From a virus, in the IMG/VR virus record IMGVR_UViG_3300049629_000056, positions 1-34,904 of that record: a DNA stretch of 34,904 nucleotides. One strand, written 5' to 3'. A model generated the notes under the pieces. The model was not told where the DNA came from. It saw only the letters and a list, made by a program, of their open reading frames with translations, and did no database searches. Position numbers and translations under genes: made by a program. This document shows, in pieces, positions 1-5,739 of the stretch (its first letter is position 1; the number at the start of each line of letters is the position of its first letter).

Positions 1-249
1 TAGGGGATGTACCACAAATATCCACACACAGACGCTACCCCCTCCCCCCCCCATACATCTCACCACCTAGGGTTTCTACCTAAGGGTTTCTACCTACTCG
101 TTTACCCTATTAGGGTTTGCCCTTAATGGCCACAGATGCGAATGATTCTCATTTAGGTTTCATGCAGTGTAAGAAGCGGATGCACCTTTTTGGGTAGTCT
201 TACTTTTCTAAGTGTTAACCCTATCCTATCCATCCCTTAGTGTTTACCC
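1..249. other. Non-coding left end, rich in AGGGTTT/CCCTA repeats
   Basis: No convincing gene is visible on either strand. The stretch holds a polypyrimidine run (five C, one T, nine C at about 38-52), a 14-bp tandem repeat, an inverted repeat ACCCTA-T-TAGGGT at 104-116, and two direct copies of AGTGTTWACCCT at 211-222 and 239-250. If the molecule is circular or circularly permuted, this region lies just upstream of the small terminase gene at the other end, a usual place for a packaging signal or control region. Either role, or a replication origin, is inference. Confidence 0.5.
69..96. repeat. Tandem 14-bp direct repeat AGGGTTTCTACCTA
   Basis: Two exact copies of AGGGTTTCTACCTA abut at 69-82 and 83-96. 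The first 11 bases recur at 526-536, and the core AGGGTTT occurs again at 112-118 and 541-547. Function is unknown; iteron-like binding sites for a replication, packaging or regulatory protein are possible. Confidence 0.75.
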
Positions 250-477
250 TTACCTTTGATCCTCTGTTTGGGGCTGTTGTTTATCTGCGACAATATTTAA
301 AATACTCATTTCCATATCAGGGCGAAACCCTTGATTGTGGGCATAGTGGTATAAATCCAACACTGTTTCAAACCCTCGGCAAATATTGCCCTTACCCGCC
401 GAAAGCAAGATGATCCTCTCTGGGTCTGTCAGTGTCCTTTGGAAATATCGGGTATTAGGTTTTGAGGGTCTGCCCAT
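250..477 (-). CDS. Small basic protein with AT-hook-like N-terminus (hypothetical)
   Basis: A 75-residue protein of unknown function. It begins Met-Gly-Arg-Pro-Ser-Lys-Pro, a GRP motif like that of AT-hook DNA-binding peptides, and residues 12-50 look helical. A good ribosome site (GAGG, five bases before ATG) supports the start at 477. It is the only gene in the left-end repeat region and reads toward position 1, so on a circular map it would lie upstream of the small terminase in the same direction. A 16-bp palindrome sits 17-32 bases before its start, which would suit autoregulation. A small regulator is a guess from the motif and the place. Confidence 0.6.
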   Translation of the reverse strand: MGRPSKPNTRYFQRTLTDPERIILLSAGKGNICRGFETVLDLYHYAHNQGFRPDMEMSILNIVADKQQPQTEDQR

Positions 478-493
478 TTTTTCCTCACAATTT

Positions 494-509
494 AATTATT
501 TAAATAATT
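494..509. promoter_or_regulatory. 16-bp perfect palindrome AATTATTTAAATAATT, candidate operator
   Basis: The sequence is perfectly self-complementary with no spacer and lies between the leftward 75-aa gene (start 477) and the rightward promoter at 582-610. On the minus strand it overlaps a possible -10 region about 17 bases downstream of a TTGGAA hexamer. A dimeric repressor site is plausible; it could also be chance in AT-rich DNA. Confidence 0.45.
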
Positions 510-581
510 GTAAACCATAGTTCCAAGGGTTTCTACTGATAGGGTTTTGGAGGGGTCTTATAAATCAACAACTTACGAGAG

Positions 582-610
582 TTGGCACGATTCTATTATG
601 CTTATATAGT
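582..610 (+). promoter_or_regulatory. Sigma70-like promoter for the rightward early cluster
   Basis: TTGGCA at 582-587 and TATAGT at 605-610 are separated by exactly 17 bases, and each hexamer matches the sigma70 consensus at five of six positions. Transcription would start near 616-618, about 55 bases before the protease gene at 673. This is the best host-type promoter seen in the window and suggests the cluster is read by host RNA polymerase early in infection. Confidence 0.7.
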
Positions 611-672
611 GAGAGGGTAGATTTTTAGCTCTCTCTTTCTTATCAACATTTATTAAAAGGCGTGAATTCAAA

Positions 673-1245
673 ATGACTAATACCCGTGAACAATGGCTTG
701 CAAACGCAACCACAGAGCTTAGAAGCCTCTTTAAAGCCAATGGGGTAGAGCTACCCTTAGAAGTGCGCTCAAGCTGTGGCTTCCCCTCAAAATCGGCTCT
801 CTCAAATAAGAATCGGAGAATCGGAGAATGTTGGTCTGCTAGAGCATCAGCAGATAGCCATGCGGAGATTTTTATCTCTCCCACGATCAGCGACAGCATG
901 AGGGTTTTGGACATCTTGGCGCATGAGCTTGTTCATGCTTGTCACCCTAACGATGGACATGGGAAGCTGTTTAAACGCACCGCTTTGGCTATTGGCTTAG
1001 AGGGCAAAATGACCGCCACAGTTGCGGGTGAGAAATTCAAGCTCTGGGCGACACCTGTTTTGGAAAGGCTTGGCATTTATCCCCATGCTGACTTGATCCC
1101 CTCAAATGCTCAAAAGAAACAATCAACCAGAATGTTGAAATGTGTTTGCCGTGATTGTGGTTATACAGTGCGAGTGGCGGGTAAGTGGCTCAATGACATG
1201 GGCGCACCACATTGCCCAGATCACGGAGAGATGGCAATCTCTTAA
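673..1245 (+). CDS. SprT-like zinc metalloprotease
   Basis: A 190-residue protein with a SprT/Spartan-type zinc site: HELVH at residues 84-88 (His84, Glu85, His88) and a third ligand candidate His96 in DGHGKLF, followed by a helical segment. A C-terminal zinc-ribbon-like part has Cys157, Cys159 and Cys162, then Cys181 and His184. SprT-family proteins bind DNA, and the eukaryotic relatives cut DNA-protein crosslinks. It is the first gene behind the strong promoter, so it should be made early and might act on host proteins bound to DNA; that role is inference. An AAGG lies 12 bases before the ATG, a rather wide spacing. Family assignment is fairly firm. Confidence 0.85.
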   Translation: MTNTREQWLANATTELRSLFKANGVELPLEVRSSCGFPSKSALSNKNRRIGECWSARASADSHAEIFISPTISDSMRVLDILAHELVHACHPNDGHGKLFKRTALAIGLEGKMTATVAGEKFKLWATPVLERLGIYPHADLIPSNAQKKQSTRMLKCVCRDCGYTVRVAGKWLNDMGAPHCPDHGEMAIS

Positions 1246-1277
1246 CAGCTTAGAGGGAAGCTCGAAAGGGCTTTTCT

Positions 1278-1303
1278 GTGCGCTGTTGCACTATATCGAA
1301 AGG
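1278..1303 (+). promoter_or_regulatory. Leader hairpin plus ribosome site, copy 1
   Basis: GTGC (1278-1281), loop GCTGTT, GCAC (1288-1291), then a ribosome site AAAGG at 1299-1303 in front of the gene at 1313. The same layout with different but still paired stem bases occurs at 1852 and 2269. A separate 5-bp hairpin, AGCTT-N6-AAGCT, lies upstream near 1245-1265. Confidence 0.5.
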
Positions 1304-1312
1304 CGTGATTTT

Positions 1313-1585
1313 ATGATGGCAAACACAAAACCAGTGTTAACTTTTAACTTAGTTGAAAAGGTTGACCCAGAGACTTATCTGGTAACTTTTTTGGTTGTTA
1401 ACTTTGAGGGTGAGATTTTTAATTCTTTCGCTGACCATGAGGGCAAAAAAGCGTTTGACGTTTGGATGTCCTATTTGACTCAGGATGAGAAAACCCAGTG
1501 GGATAACTACATTCTTAAATGCGAAGCTCAAGATGAGGTTTGGAATGAGCAACAATGCGAACGTATGCACTTTTCATACAACTAA
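1313..1585 (+). CDS. Hypothetical 90-aa protein
   Basis: Not recognised. The open frame continues upstream to 1142, but that part overlaps the protease gene; the start at 1313 (or the adjacent ATG at 1316) is set by the AAAGG nine bases before it. The protein is acidic, with alternating hydrophobic residues in its first half (beta-like) and an aromatic-rich C-terminal half. It is one of a string of small rightward genes that probably share the promoter at 582. It may be a host-takeover protein, which is only a guess from position. Confidence 0.7.
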   Translation: MMANTKPVLTFNLVEKVDPETYLVTFLVVNFEGEIFNSFADHEGKKAFDVWMSYLTQDEKTQWDNYILKCEAQDEVWNEQQCERMHFSYN

Positions 1586-1606
1586 ATAAACTTAAAGGCT
1601 TAAATT

Positions 1607-1813
1607 ATGTCAGTAATCACTAACCCAGATCACATCGAACAAATGCGCCTCTTGACCTTGCGTCAAGCTCTCAAGCTCGAAATGATGGGCATGAAAAAGA
1701 GAGGAAAGAGCGCTTATGCAATATTGAATCAAGAGGGCTTCAAAGGCACTAAGCAAGAGATATTCGATCAACTCTCAGAGCTTCGCATTCAGTGGCTTGG
1801 TGAGAGCGTTTAA
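1607..1813 (+). CDS. Hypothetical 68-aa helical protein
   Basis: A short, mostly helical protein with a basic middle (MKKRGKSAY, residues 29-37). Ribosome site AAAGG lies eight bases before ATG. Its stop codon is inside a GTTTAAAC palindrome (GTT-TAA-AC at 1808-1815). Short phage proteins with this LRxALKLE...GxxRRGxSAY pattern seem familiar, but I cannot name a family or function. Confidence 0.7.
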   Translation: MSVITNPDHIEQMRLLTLRQALKLEMMGMKKRGKSAYAILNQEGFKGTKQEIFDQLSELRIQWLGESV

Positions 1814-1826
1814 ACAGTTTCTCTTG

Positions 1827-1876
1827 AGCCACTGTGACAGAGTGGCTTGGGATGCACTGTTGCATTATTTGAAAGG
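1827..1876 (+). promoter_or_regulatory. Tandem leader hairpins plus ribosome site, copy 2
   Basis: A 7-bp stem AGCCACT (1827-1833) / AGTGGCT (1841-1847) with loop GTGACAG is followed by the recurring small hairpin ATGC (1852-1855), loop ACTGTT, GCAT (1862-1865), and then AAAGG at 1872-1876, eight bases before the ATG at 1885. Relative to copy 1 the outer stem pair changed from G-C to A-T on both sides, so pairing is kept. Confidence 0.55.
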
Positions 1877-1884
1877 CTTTAAAA

Positions 1885-2112
1885 ATGACTTACGATTTTG
1901 AAAACATGGTTCAGGCTTCCCGTTGGAATGCTCTACACAATGCGGCAAAGACTATGCGTGAGCATGGCGGTGGCTTTGCGGGTTCTATGGCTGAGGCTTG
2001 GCAAAAGGCAGACAAAACAAACAAAACCAGAATTGAGGAGGCTTTCCCTGATCTGTTTTTCAGATTTATGAGTGAGGCTGATCGTTCTTACTTTGGCGAC
2101 AAAATTCACTGA
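1885..2112 (+). CDS. Hypothetical 75-aa protein
   Basis: Not recognised. The protein is mainly helical, with a Gly-Gly-Gly hinge (residues 28-30) and an acidic, aromatic C-terminal half. The start is supported by AAAGG eight bases upstream and by the shared leader hairpin. A GTTTAAAC palindrome lies five bases after its stop codon. Confidence 0.7.
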   Translation: MTYDFENMVQASRWNALHNAAKTMREHGGGFAGSMAEAWQKADKTNKTRIEEAFPDLFFRFMSEADRSYFGDKIH

Positions 2113-2127
2113 AAGCGTTTAAACATT

Positions 2128-2232
2128 ATGTCTAATTTCAAAGAAACTCTGCTCGATGTCTTAACCTGTATCGGATTGGGGCTTGCCCTCTGTTGGGGTC
2201 TGTTGGCTTATTTCGATATATTGGTAAAGTGA
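2128..2232 (+). CDS. Small membrane protein, 34 aa
   Basis: A short frame from ATG 2128 to TGA 2230-2232. Residues about 10-31 form one hydrophobic segment (Leu, Cys, Ile, Gly, Ala, Trp), flanked by a polar N-terminus and a C-terminal Val-Lys, as expected for a single membrane helix. It begins four bases after a GTTTAAAC palindrome and has no strong ribosome site. It fills the otherwise empty gap between the genes at 1885 and 2303. Phage early regions often encode such peptides; function unknown. Confidence 0.45.
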   Translation: MSNFKETLLDVLTCIGLGLALCWGLLAYFDILVK

Positions 2233-2268
2233 AATTCCAACGGGTAGGCTCACGGGTTGGGTCTATTC

Positions 2269-2294
2269 GGTGCAATGTCGCATCATTTAAAAGG
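2269..2294 (+). promoter_or_regulatory. Leader hairpin plus ribosome site, copy 3
   Basis: GGTGC (2269-2273), loop AATGTC, GCATC (2280-2284) can form five pairs, one of them G-U, followed by AAGG at 2291-2294 and a GTG start eight bases later. Geometry matches the copies at 1278 and 1852 despite changed stem and loop bases. A CCAAC/GTTGG pair lies just upstream. Confidence 0.5.
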
Positions 2295-2302
2295 TGTCAA
2301 TC

Positions 2303-2776
2303 GTGAACAATCCATTAGCGCAAACAATTTGCCAAGCCTTCGACCAAAATCAATACTACTCAAAGTGTTTAAACACTGCCAGAGCCAATGCCCAAGCCAT
2401 GTTATCAGGGCGCACCCATTACGTTGATGATTCAACCTTGCGTTACTTCAACAGTCGCATAACATCGGCTCAACCTTCGACCTTTGGCTTGTTCTTTCTC
2501 ATAACCGAATCGGTGGGAAAAGAAAGTTATGGTGGAAAACGTGGTTTTAGAACTGTCCTCTTTGACATTAACGGACAAGTTGTCTATCGCCCAAGTCTTG
2601 AAGAATTAGAAAACACTTCGACCAAAGCGCAGAAAACTTTTTACGCTTGGTTTGAGTCTTTCAATGCTGAGACTTACTACAAAGACCAAATCAAAGAGAA
2701 GATCATTAAAACCAACAGACAAGCGAGTTATCTGGAAGAGTGTTTAAACGCACTAAATGAGGCGGTTTCAGTATGA
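2303..2776 (+). CDS. Hypothetical 157-aa protein
   Basis: No recognised family. I place the start at GTG 2303, not GTG 2294, because 2294 is the last base of the AAGG ribosome site and the eight-base spacing equals that of the genes at 1607 and 1885. The middle (about 60-100) looks like beta strands and the C-terminal third is helical and charged. The gene carries GTTTAAAC at 2367 and 2742 and overlaps the next gene by ATGA. Confidence 0.7.
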   Translation: MNNPLAQTICQAFDQNQYYSKCLNTARANAQAMLSGRTHYVDDSTLRYFNSRITSAQPSTFGLFFLITESVGKESYGGKRGFRTVLFDINGQVVYRPSLEELENTSTKAQKTFYAWFESFNAETYYKDQIKEKIIKTNRQASYLEECLNALNEAVSV

Positions 2777-3015
2777 ATAAATACACAATCACTCACGGCT
2801 CAATCGCTTCTGTTCAATATGTTACCTTACCCGATGGGCAAAAGGTAATTGTGACCGACGCACAAGATGGCTCAGAAACAGAATTGCCGAAATTACCTAT
2901 GGAGGTGCAAGCCTATGTTAATCGTCAGTTTGGTATTGTTTTTTATTTGCCTTACGAAAGCCGACAAGAATTTATTGATAACTCCATTCCTTTTGAAATA
3001 AAGGTGAAGCCATGA
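2773..3015 (+). CDS. Hypothetical 80-aa protein
   Basis: Not recognised. The first half alternates hydrophobic residues around a PDGQKVIV turn (about 21-28), suggesting a small beta-rich fold. It starts within the stop of the preceding gene (ATGA) and ends in an ATGA overlap with the next, so it is probably translationally coupled on both sides. Confidence 0.65.
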   Translation: MNKYTITHGSIASVQYVTLPDGQKVIVTDAQDGSETELPKLPMEVQAYVNRQFGIVFYLPYESRQEFIDNSIPFEIKVKP

Positions 3016-3218
3016 GAAACCCTCCAAGTGGCTTCAAGCCAAGATCATTTGACGAGCGCATTTGTGATCTCGACCATTTGCAATTCACGCACAAGAAACG
3101 AGCTAAACGAGGGTTTTATTATTGGTCAGAGAAAAGCCCAGACCAAATATTGCACGAGTTTCATTTGTCAGACTTTGCCAAGTGCAGAGCGTTTAAACAA
3201 CTTAGGGTTCAATCATGA
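3012..3218 (+). CDS. Hypothetical 68-aa basic protein
   Basis: Not recognised. It is rich in Arg, Lys and His, with a basic patch THKKRAKRGF (26-35). Both ends are ATGA junctions with neighbours. A GTTTAAAC copy lies at 3191-3198, near its end. Another overlapping frame (3028-3261) was discarded because it breaks this coupling. Confidence 0.6.
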   Translation: MRNPPSGFKPRSFDERICDLDHLQFTHKKRAKRGFYYWSEKSPDQILHEFHLSDFAKCRAFKQLRVQS

Positions 3219-3403
3219 CCAAACAAGATATTCAAGAGCTTGCAGAAAATGCTTTGCATGAGGCTTGCCGACACATTCAAGACGCTTTAGGCGTGAAAAC
3301 TGGAGACACTGCGGGTATGTTTTTCTGCGGTCAACAAGAGGACGAAATACACCAAATTTTTTGTCGATATATTGAAACTGAGTTAATGTTTAAAACAGAA
3401 TGA
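3215..3403 (+). CDS. Hypothetical 62-aa phage protein
   Basis: The segment ALGVKTGDTAGMFF (24-37) followed by an acidic helix looks like a small conserved phage protein I recall from other phages without a function. It starts in an ATGA overlap. A degenerate motif copy, GTTTAAAA, lies near its stop. Confidence 0.65.
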   Translation: MTKQDIQELAENALHEACRHIQDALGVKTGDTAGMFFCGQQEDEIHQIFCRYIETELMFKTE

Positions 3404-3416
3404 ATTGGAAAACAAA

Positions 3417-3587
3417 ATGACACAATTACAAGCACTCACACAATGCCTAGTTTTGGCAATAACTGCACCAGATGACCACAAAGCTAAACGAGCAAGCGAA
3501 TTAGCGGAAGAAATAGCTAGAGGGTTATCGGTTGACCAAGTAGAAGATTGCAAGGCGCAAGCTCTTGAATTGGTGGAGGCATTATGA
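3417..3587 (+). CDS. Hypothetical 56-aa phage protein
   Basis: A small helical protein; the pattern LAITAPDDHKAKRASELAE (residues 14-32) is of a kind often seen in short phage proteins without function. I prefer ATG 3417 because GGAAA lies upstream; an in-frame TTG at 3405 has no ribosome site. The end overlaps the next gene (ATGA at 3584-3587). Confidence 0.65.
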   Translation: MTQLQALTQCLVLAITAPDDHKAKRASELAEEIARGLSVDQVEDCKAQALELVEAL

Positions 3588-3760
3588 CTTTTAGAACTTT
3601 TCTCATTGAGTTTTACCCATACCCTGATTGTGTTCACGCTGAGTACGATGAAACAAGCGCAGAATCTTTAGAGGATGCGGTGGCTGAACTTAAAAAGTAT
3701 CACCCAGAAGCTGAGATTTTGAACACCTATATACACACAGCGTGTTTAAACGGCCTATGA
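3584..3760 (+). CDS. Hypothetical 58-aa acidic protein
   Basis: A short frame beginning in the ATGA overlap at 3584. The N-terminus alternates hydrophobic and aromatic residues (FRTFLIEFYPYP), followed by an acidic helix. GTTTAAAC at 3744-3751 lies inside the last codons. The stop overlaps a further 17-codon frame. Not recognised; tight coupling and full use of the space support it being real. Confidence 0.6.
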   Translation: MTFRTFLIEFYPYPDCVHAEYDETSAESLEDAVAELKKYHPEAEILNTYIHTACLNGL

Positions 3761-3810
3761 TTTATGCTTGCATTGCCCTAGTTCTGCGAATACTTGGCGG
3801 GAAACGCTAA
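3757..3810 (+). CDS. Possible 17-aa leader-like peptide before the terminator
   Basis: ATG at 3757 overlaps the previous stop (ATGA) and the frame runs 17 codons to TAA, ending eight bases before the terminator stem. The peptide is hydrophobic with a basic end (GGKR). It could be a tiny membrane peptide, or its translation could affect the terminator. The frame is very short and may be chance. Confidence 0.3.
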   Translation: MIYACIALVLRILGGKR

Positions 3811-3818
3811 ACCCTCAG

Positions 3819-3839
3819 ACCCTCTCAGGAGGGTTTTTT
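3819..3839 (+). terminator. Rho-independent terminator of the rightward early cluster
   Basis: ACCCTC (3819-3824), tetraloop TCAG, GAGGGT (3829-3834), followed by a run of six T ending at 3839. It stands between the last rightward gene and the convergent leftward nuclease gene ending at 3882. Confidence 0.85.
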
Positions 3840-3881
3840 CTTGTCTCACGTAGGTTGGGATGGGCAAGCCCCTAAAAGAGG

Positions 3882-4172
3882 CTAGAAAGGGCTTTTAGAG
3901 CCTTTGGTGGGCATTTCCTCGCATAATCTGCGGATGGTTTCGTTCAATGCCTCTATCTGATCCATTTTAGCAATCGACCACGCTCTACGTTGCCCATGCC
4001 ATCCCATTACAGGGTTGCGGTGGCAATCGACACACAAAGCGATGCAAGTGTATTGAAGCCCTTGTTTGTAATGGTGGGCTTCGCTTGGTGGTGGTGCTTC
4101 ACAGACTGAACACGGCAAAGACTTGACCCTTGCAAGGTGTAGCCTCTCCTTTGCGTTCAGCTTGTTGTTCAT
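3882..4172 (-). CDS. Ref-like HNH nuclease (RecA-dependent nuclease type)
   Basis: A 96-residue zinc-finger HNH protein: Cys21-x2-Cys24, Ala-His33-His34, then Cys47-x2-Cys50-His51 and a Trp-His59-Gly sequence. This order resembles the C-terminal nuclease domain of phage P1 Ref and related phage HNH proteins, which cut DNA at RecA-made joints. It is the last gene of the leftward replication cluster, coupled to the preceding one by ATGA. A nick or cut during recombination-dependent replication is inference; DUF968-type HNH proteins are the alternative. Confidence 0.7.
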   Translation of the reverse strand: MNNKLNAKERLHLARVKSLPCSVCEAPPPSEAHHYKQGLQYTCIALCVDCHRNPVMGWHGQRRAWSIAKMDQIEALNETIRRLCEEMPTKGSKSPF

Positions 4173-4492
4173 TGGGTGGCTTTTTGCTCAATACGGGCAG
4201 AGTATTGCTCTGTGCGCCACACCTCAATTCTTGCTTGTGCCGCAGTCATAAGCCAGCGAAAACGCTCCTCCCTCTCCACGGCTTGCCTGATTCCTTCTAA
4301 GATTTCGATGTAGTCGGCATGGGCATAAGCAAAGGTTTCCTGTTTTCCAAGAACTTCTGTTCCCGCTTGACTCGCCAGTTGAGCCTTGCGTGATTTGCGA
4401 AACTCCTCTAAATACATTCTGTCGGCCTTCGCTTTTGCATACAAAGGCGCAGTGTCAATTAGAAACTGGATTGCTTTGGTGGGTTCGTTCAT
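4169..4492 (-). CDS. Hypothetical 107-aa helical protein
   Basis: Not recognised by function. The protein is almost wholly helical and charged, with long amphipathic stretches around 12-38 and 62-100, so it may form a coiled coil. It lies between a 77-aa orphan and the Ref-like nuclease and is joined to both by ATGA overlaps, so a helper role in nucleic-acid metabolism is possible. Confidence 0.75.
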   Translation of the reverse strand: MNEPTKAIQFLIDTAPLYAKAKADRMYLEEFRKSRKAQLASQAGTEVLGKQETFAYAHADYIEILEGIRQAVEREERFRWLMTAAQARIEVWRTEQYSARIEQKATQ

Positions 4493-4722
4493 ACATCCTC
4501 GGTTTTATAGTTCAGTTTGTGATGCTGAAACCGCATTGCAGCTTCACACTCCAACTCTTTAAAAGACTCATCGCTAAACAAACCGATGCAGTTGCGACCC
4601 TCAAACCAAACCTCACGAATTGACTCGTTAAAGGTGGAATCTAGGTCTTGCTCGTATTCGTAAACTACTGTCACCACTTCGCTACCCGCACCTACTGTTG
4701 TGTCAAATTCCCATGTATTCAT
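4489..4722 (-). CDS. Hypothetical 77-aa acidic protein
   Basis: An acidic protein with a beta-like N-terminal part (TTVGAGSEVVTVVYEY) and a helical end. AGGAG seven bases before ATG is a strong start signal, used again after a 59-base gap that holds an inverted repeat, so a promoter or processing site may lie there. Function unknown. Confidence 0.75.
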   Translation of the reverse strand: MNTWEFDTTVGAGSEVVTVVYEYEQDLDSTFNESIREVWFEGRNCIGLFSDESFKELECEAAMRFQHHKLNYKTEDV

Positions 4723-4774
4723 AATTGGACTCCTGTTAAAAATTAAATATTATCAAATTGTTTGCGTAATACCA

Positions 4775-4789
4775 TAGGGACTTACCCTA
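4775..4789. promoter_or_regulatory. Inverted repeat TAGGG-N5-CCCTA, copy 1
   Basis: TAGGG (4775-4779), ACTTA, CCCTA (4785-4789). The stop codon of the VRR-NUC gene lies inside it, and it stands just before the gap upstream of the gene starting at 4722. The identical 10 arm bases with the same 5-base spacing recur at 7557-7571. A dimer-binding operator is likely; the binding protein is not known. Confidence 0.55.
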
Positions 4790-5048
4790 ATGTTTGAATC
4801 ATTCTTAAAGCGGCTTCTGGGTTATCAATTCTGCACAAAGTACTTCCCGACCAATTCTCAAAAAAGTCTGTTTGTAGCTTGGTAAAACGCTTTTTAGAGT
4901 TTGTTTTGATCTCTACCAGAAAGGTGTGACCCTTGTAGCCAACTAGCAGATCAACTGGTAATCCAATGATCCAGACGTAAGCACCTGCAGCCCTTAATGC
5001 GGACACAATTTGCTCTTGGTTAGCATCAACTCTAGCGGCATATCTCAT
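4782..5048 (-). CDS. VRR-NUC domain nuclease (PD-(D/E)XK superfamily)
   Basis: An 88-residue single-domain protein with the VRR-NUC core: Asp33 in GLPVDLLVG, Glu46-Ile-Lys48 in FLVEIK, and Gln59 in the helix after TKL. Phage VRR-NUC proteins are small structure-specific or Holliday-junction-type nucleases. Its place between replication and recombination genes suits processing of replication intermediates, which is inference. The start forms an ATGA overlap with the HNH gene upstream. The usual length of stand-alone phage VRR-NUC proteins is similar, so it appears complete. Confidence 0.85.
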   Translation of the reverse strand: MRYAARVDANQEQIVSALRAAGAYVWIIGLPVDLLVGYKGHTFLVEIKTNSKKRFTKLQTDFFENWSGSTLCRIDNPEAALRMIQTLG

Positions 5049-5530
5049 AGAAGTGTCCCATCTCTTGTGTATTCGCCATGATGTAGTTGAAGGTGGCTTT
5101 TATATGCCTGTTTTGCATCTTCTAATGATTCAAATCTTCCGATATGTATCTTTTTATTTTTAGCCCTAAGTTGAGCAAACCATTTTTTATGCGCCTTATC
5201 CCAAGTTACACCTTTTACACCGCTACTACCTAATTTGGTTTTCATATTCCATGCGTTTTGGAAAGATGTAACTTCTCTTAAATTTTCAATTCGGTTGTCA
5301 TCTCTGATTCCGTTTATATGGTCAAGTATTTTTGGTAAATACCCATGATGGTATAAAAATATAGCTCTATGGCTATAAATGTATTTGTAGTTTATTTGAA
5401 TATGCTCATAACCATTTTTACACTTTGAACCAGCTTTTTTACCTTTACATTTTTTTGTAAATCTATCTACTTTCCAATATAAATTTCCATCCTTGTATTC
5501 AAACAATTCATGCAATTCTTCTTTGGTCAT
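5045..5530 (-). CDS. HNH homing-type endonuclease with AP2 domain, copy 1
   Basis: A 161-residue protein with an HNH_3-type domain (Asp70-His71, Asn79, Asn83 in RIENLR, Asn92) and a C-terminal AP2/ERF-type DNA-binding domain (about 104-150; GVKGVTWDKAHKKW). These are free-standing mobile endonucleases that invade phage genomes. Base use supports recent entry: 5101-5160 has about 27% G+C against about 52% at 4201-4260. It sits neatly between two genes through ATGA overlaps at both ends. A relative lies at 8640-9143, with a shared layout but only moderate similarity. Confidence 0.9.
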   Translation of the reverse strand: MTKEELHELFEYKDGNLYWKVDRFTKKCKGKKAGSKCKNGYEHIQINYKYIYSHRAIFLYHHGYLPKILDHINGIRDDNRIENLREVTSFQNAWNMKTKLGSSGVKGVTWDKAHKKWFAQLRAKNKKIHIGRFESLEDAKQAYKSHLQLHHGEYTRDGTLL

Positions 5531-5739
5531 AAAAGTTGTCCTTCTCTCATTTGTTGCATATAAAAACGGATTCTGTCCCTTGCACCTATGCCGTAGATTC
5601 GTTCTGCTCTCTCAAGTCTGGCACGAATAAGGTCTCTGTTTTTACTTCCTTCCCAATTACGATAGAGTTCCCTAGCTTCGGCTTGCTCAAGGATTACTCT
5701 ATCGCTTGGGCCTTGAATGTTTCTTCTACTCCAAGTCAC
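5527..5739 (-). CDS. Hypothetical 70-aa Arg-rich helical protein
   Basis: Starts at GTG 5739 with GGAG seven bases upstream, 14 bases inside the preceding 29-codon frame. It is rich in Arg and Glu and predicted helical, with the repeated pattern RARLERAERIYG (39-50). No family is recognised. It is the gene directly upstream of the inserted HNH endonuclease, and probably adjoined the VRR-NUC gene before that insertion. Confidence 0.7.
   Translation of the reverse strand: MTWSRRNIQGPSDRVILEQAEARELYRNWEGSKNRDLIRARLERAERIYGIGARDRIRFYMQQMREGQLL

Larger units (their letters stand above)
969..3751. repeat. Cluster of seven GTTTAAAC palindromes in the rightward cluster
   Basis: Exact copies of the 8-bp palindrome lie at 969-976, 1808-1815, 2117-2124, 2367-2374, 2742-2749, 3191-3198 and 3744-3751. 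Three share GCGTTTAAACA and three share GTGTTTAAAC. Several lie at or near gene 3' ends: the 1808 copy contains the stop codon of the gene ending at 1813, and those at 2742, 3191 and 3744 lie 10-35 bases before stops. I found only one other copy by eye in the window (18183-18190). Function unknown. Confidence 0.7.

Noticed and set aside
573-914. Leftward open frame of 113 codons
   Set aside because: It is antisense to the SprT-like gene and its promoter, has no good ribosome site, and the opposite strand carries clear zinc motifs.
3028-3261. Rightward frame of 77 codons
   Set aside because: It conflicts with the 68-aa and 62-aa genes, which are joined by ATGA overlaps on both sides.
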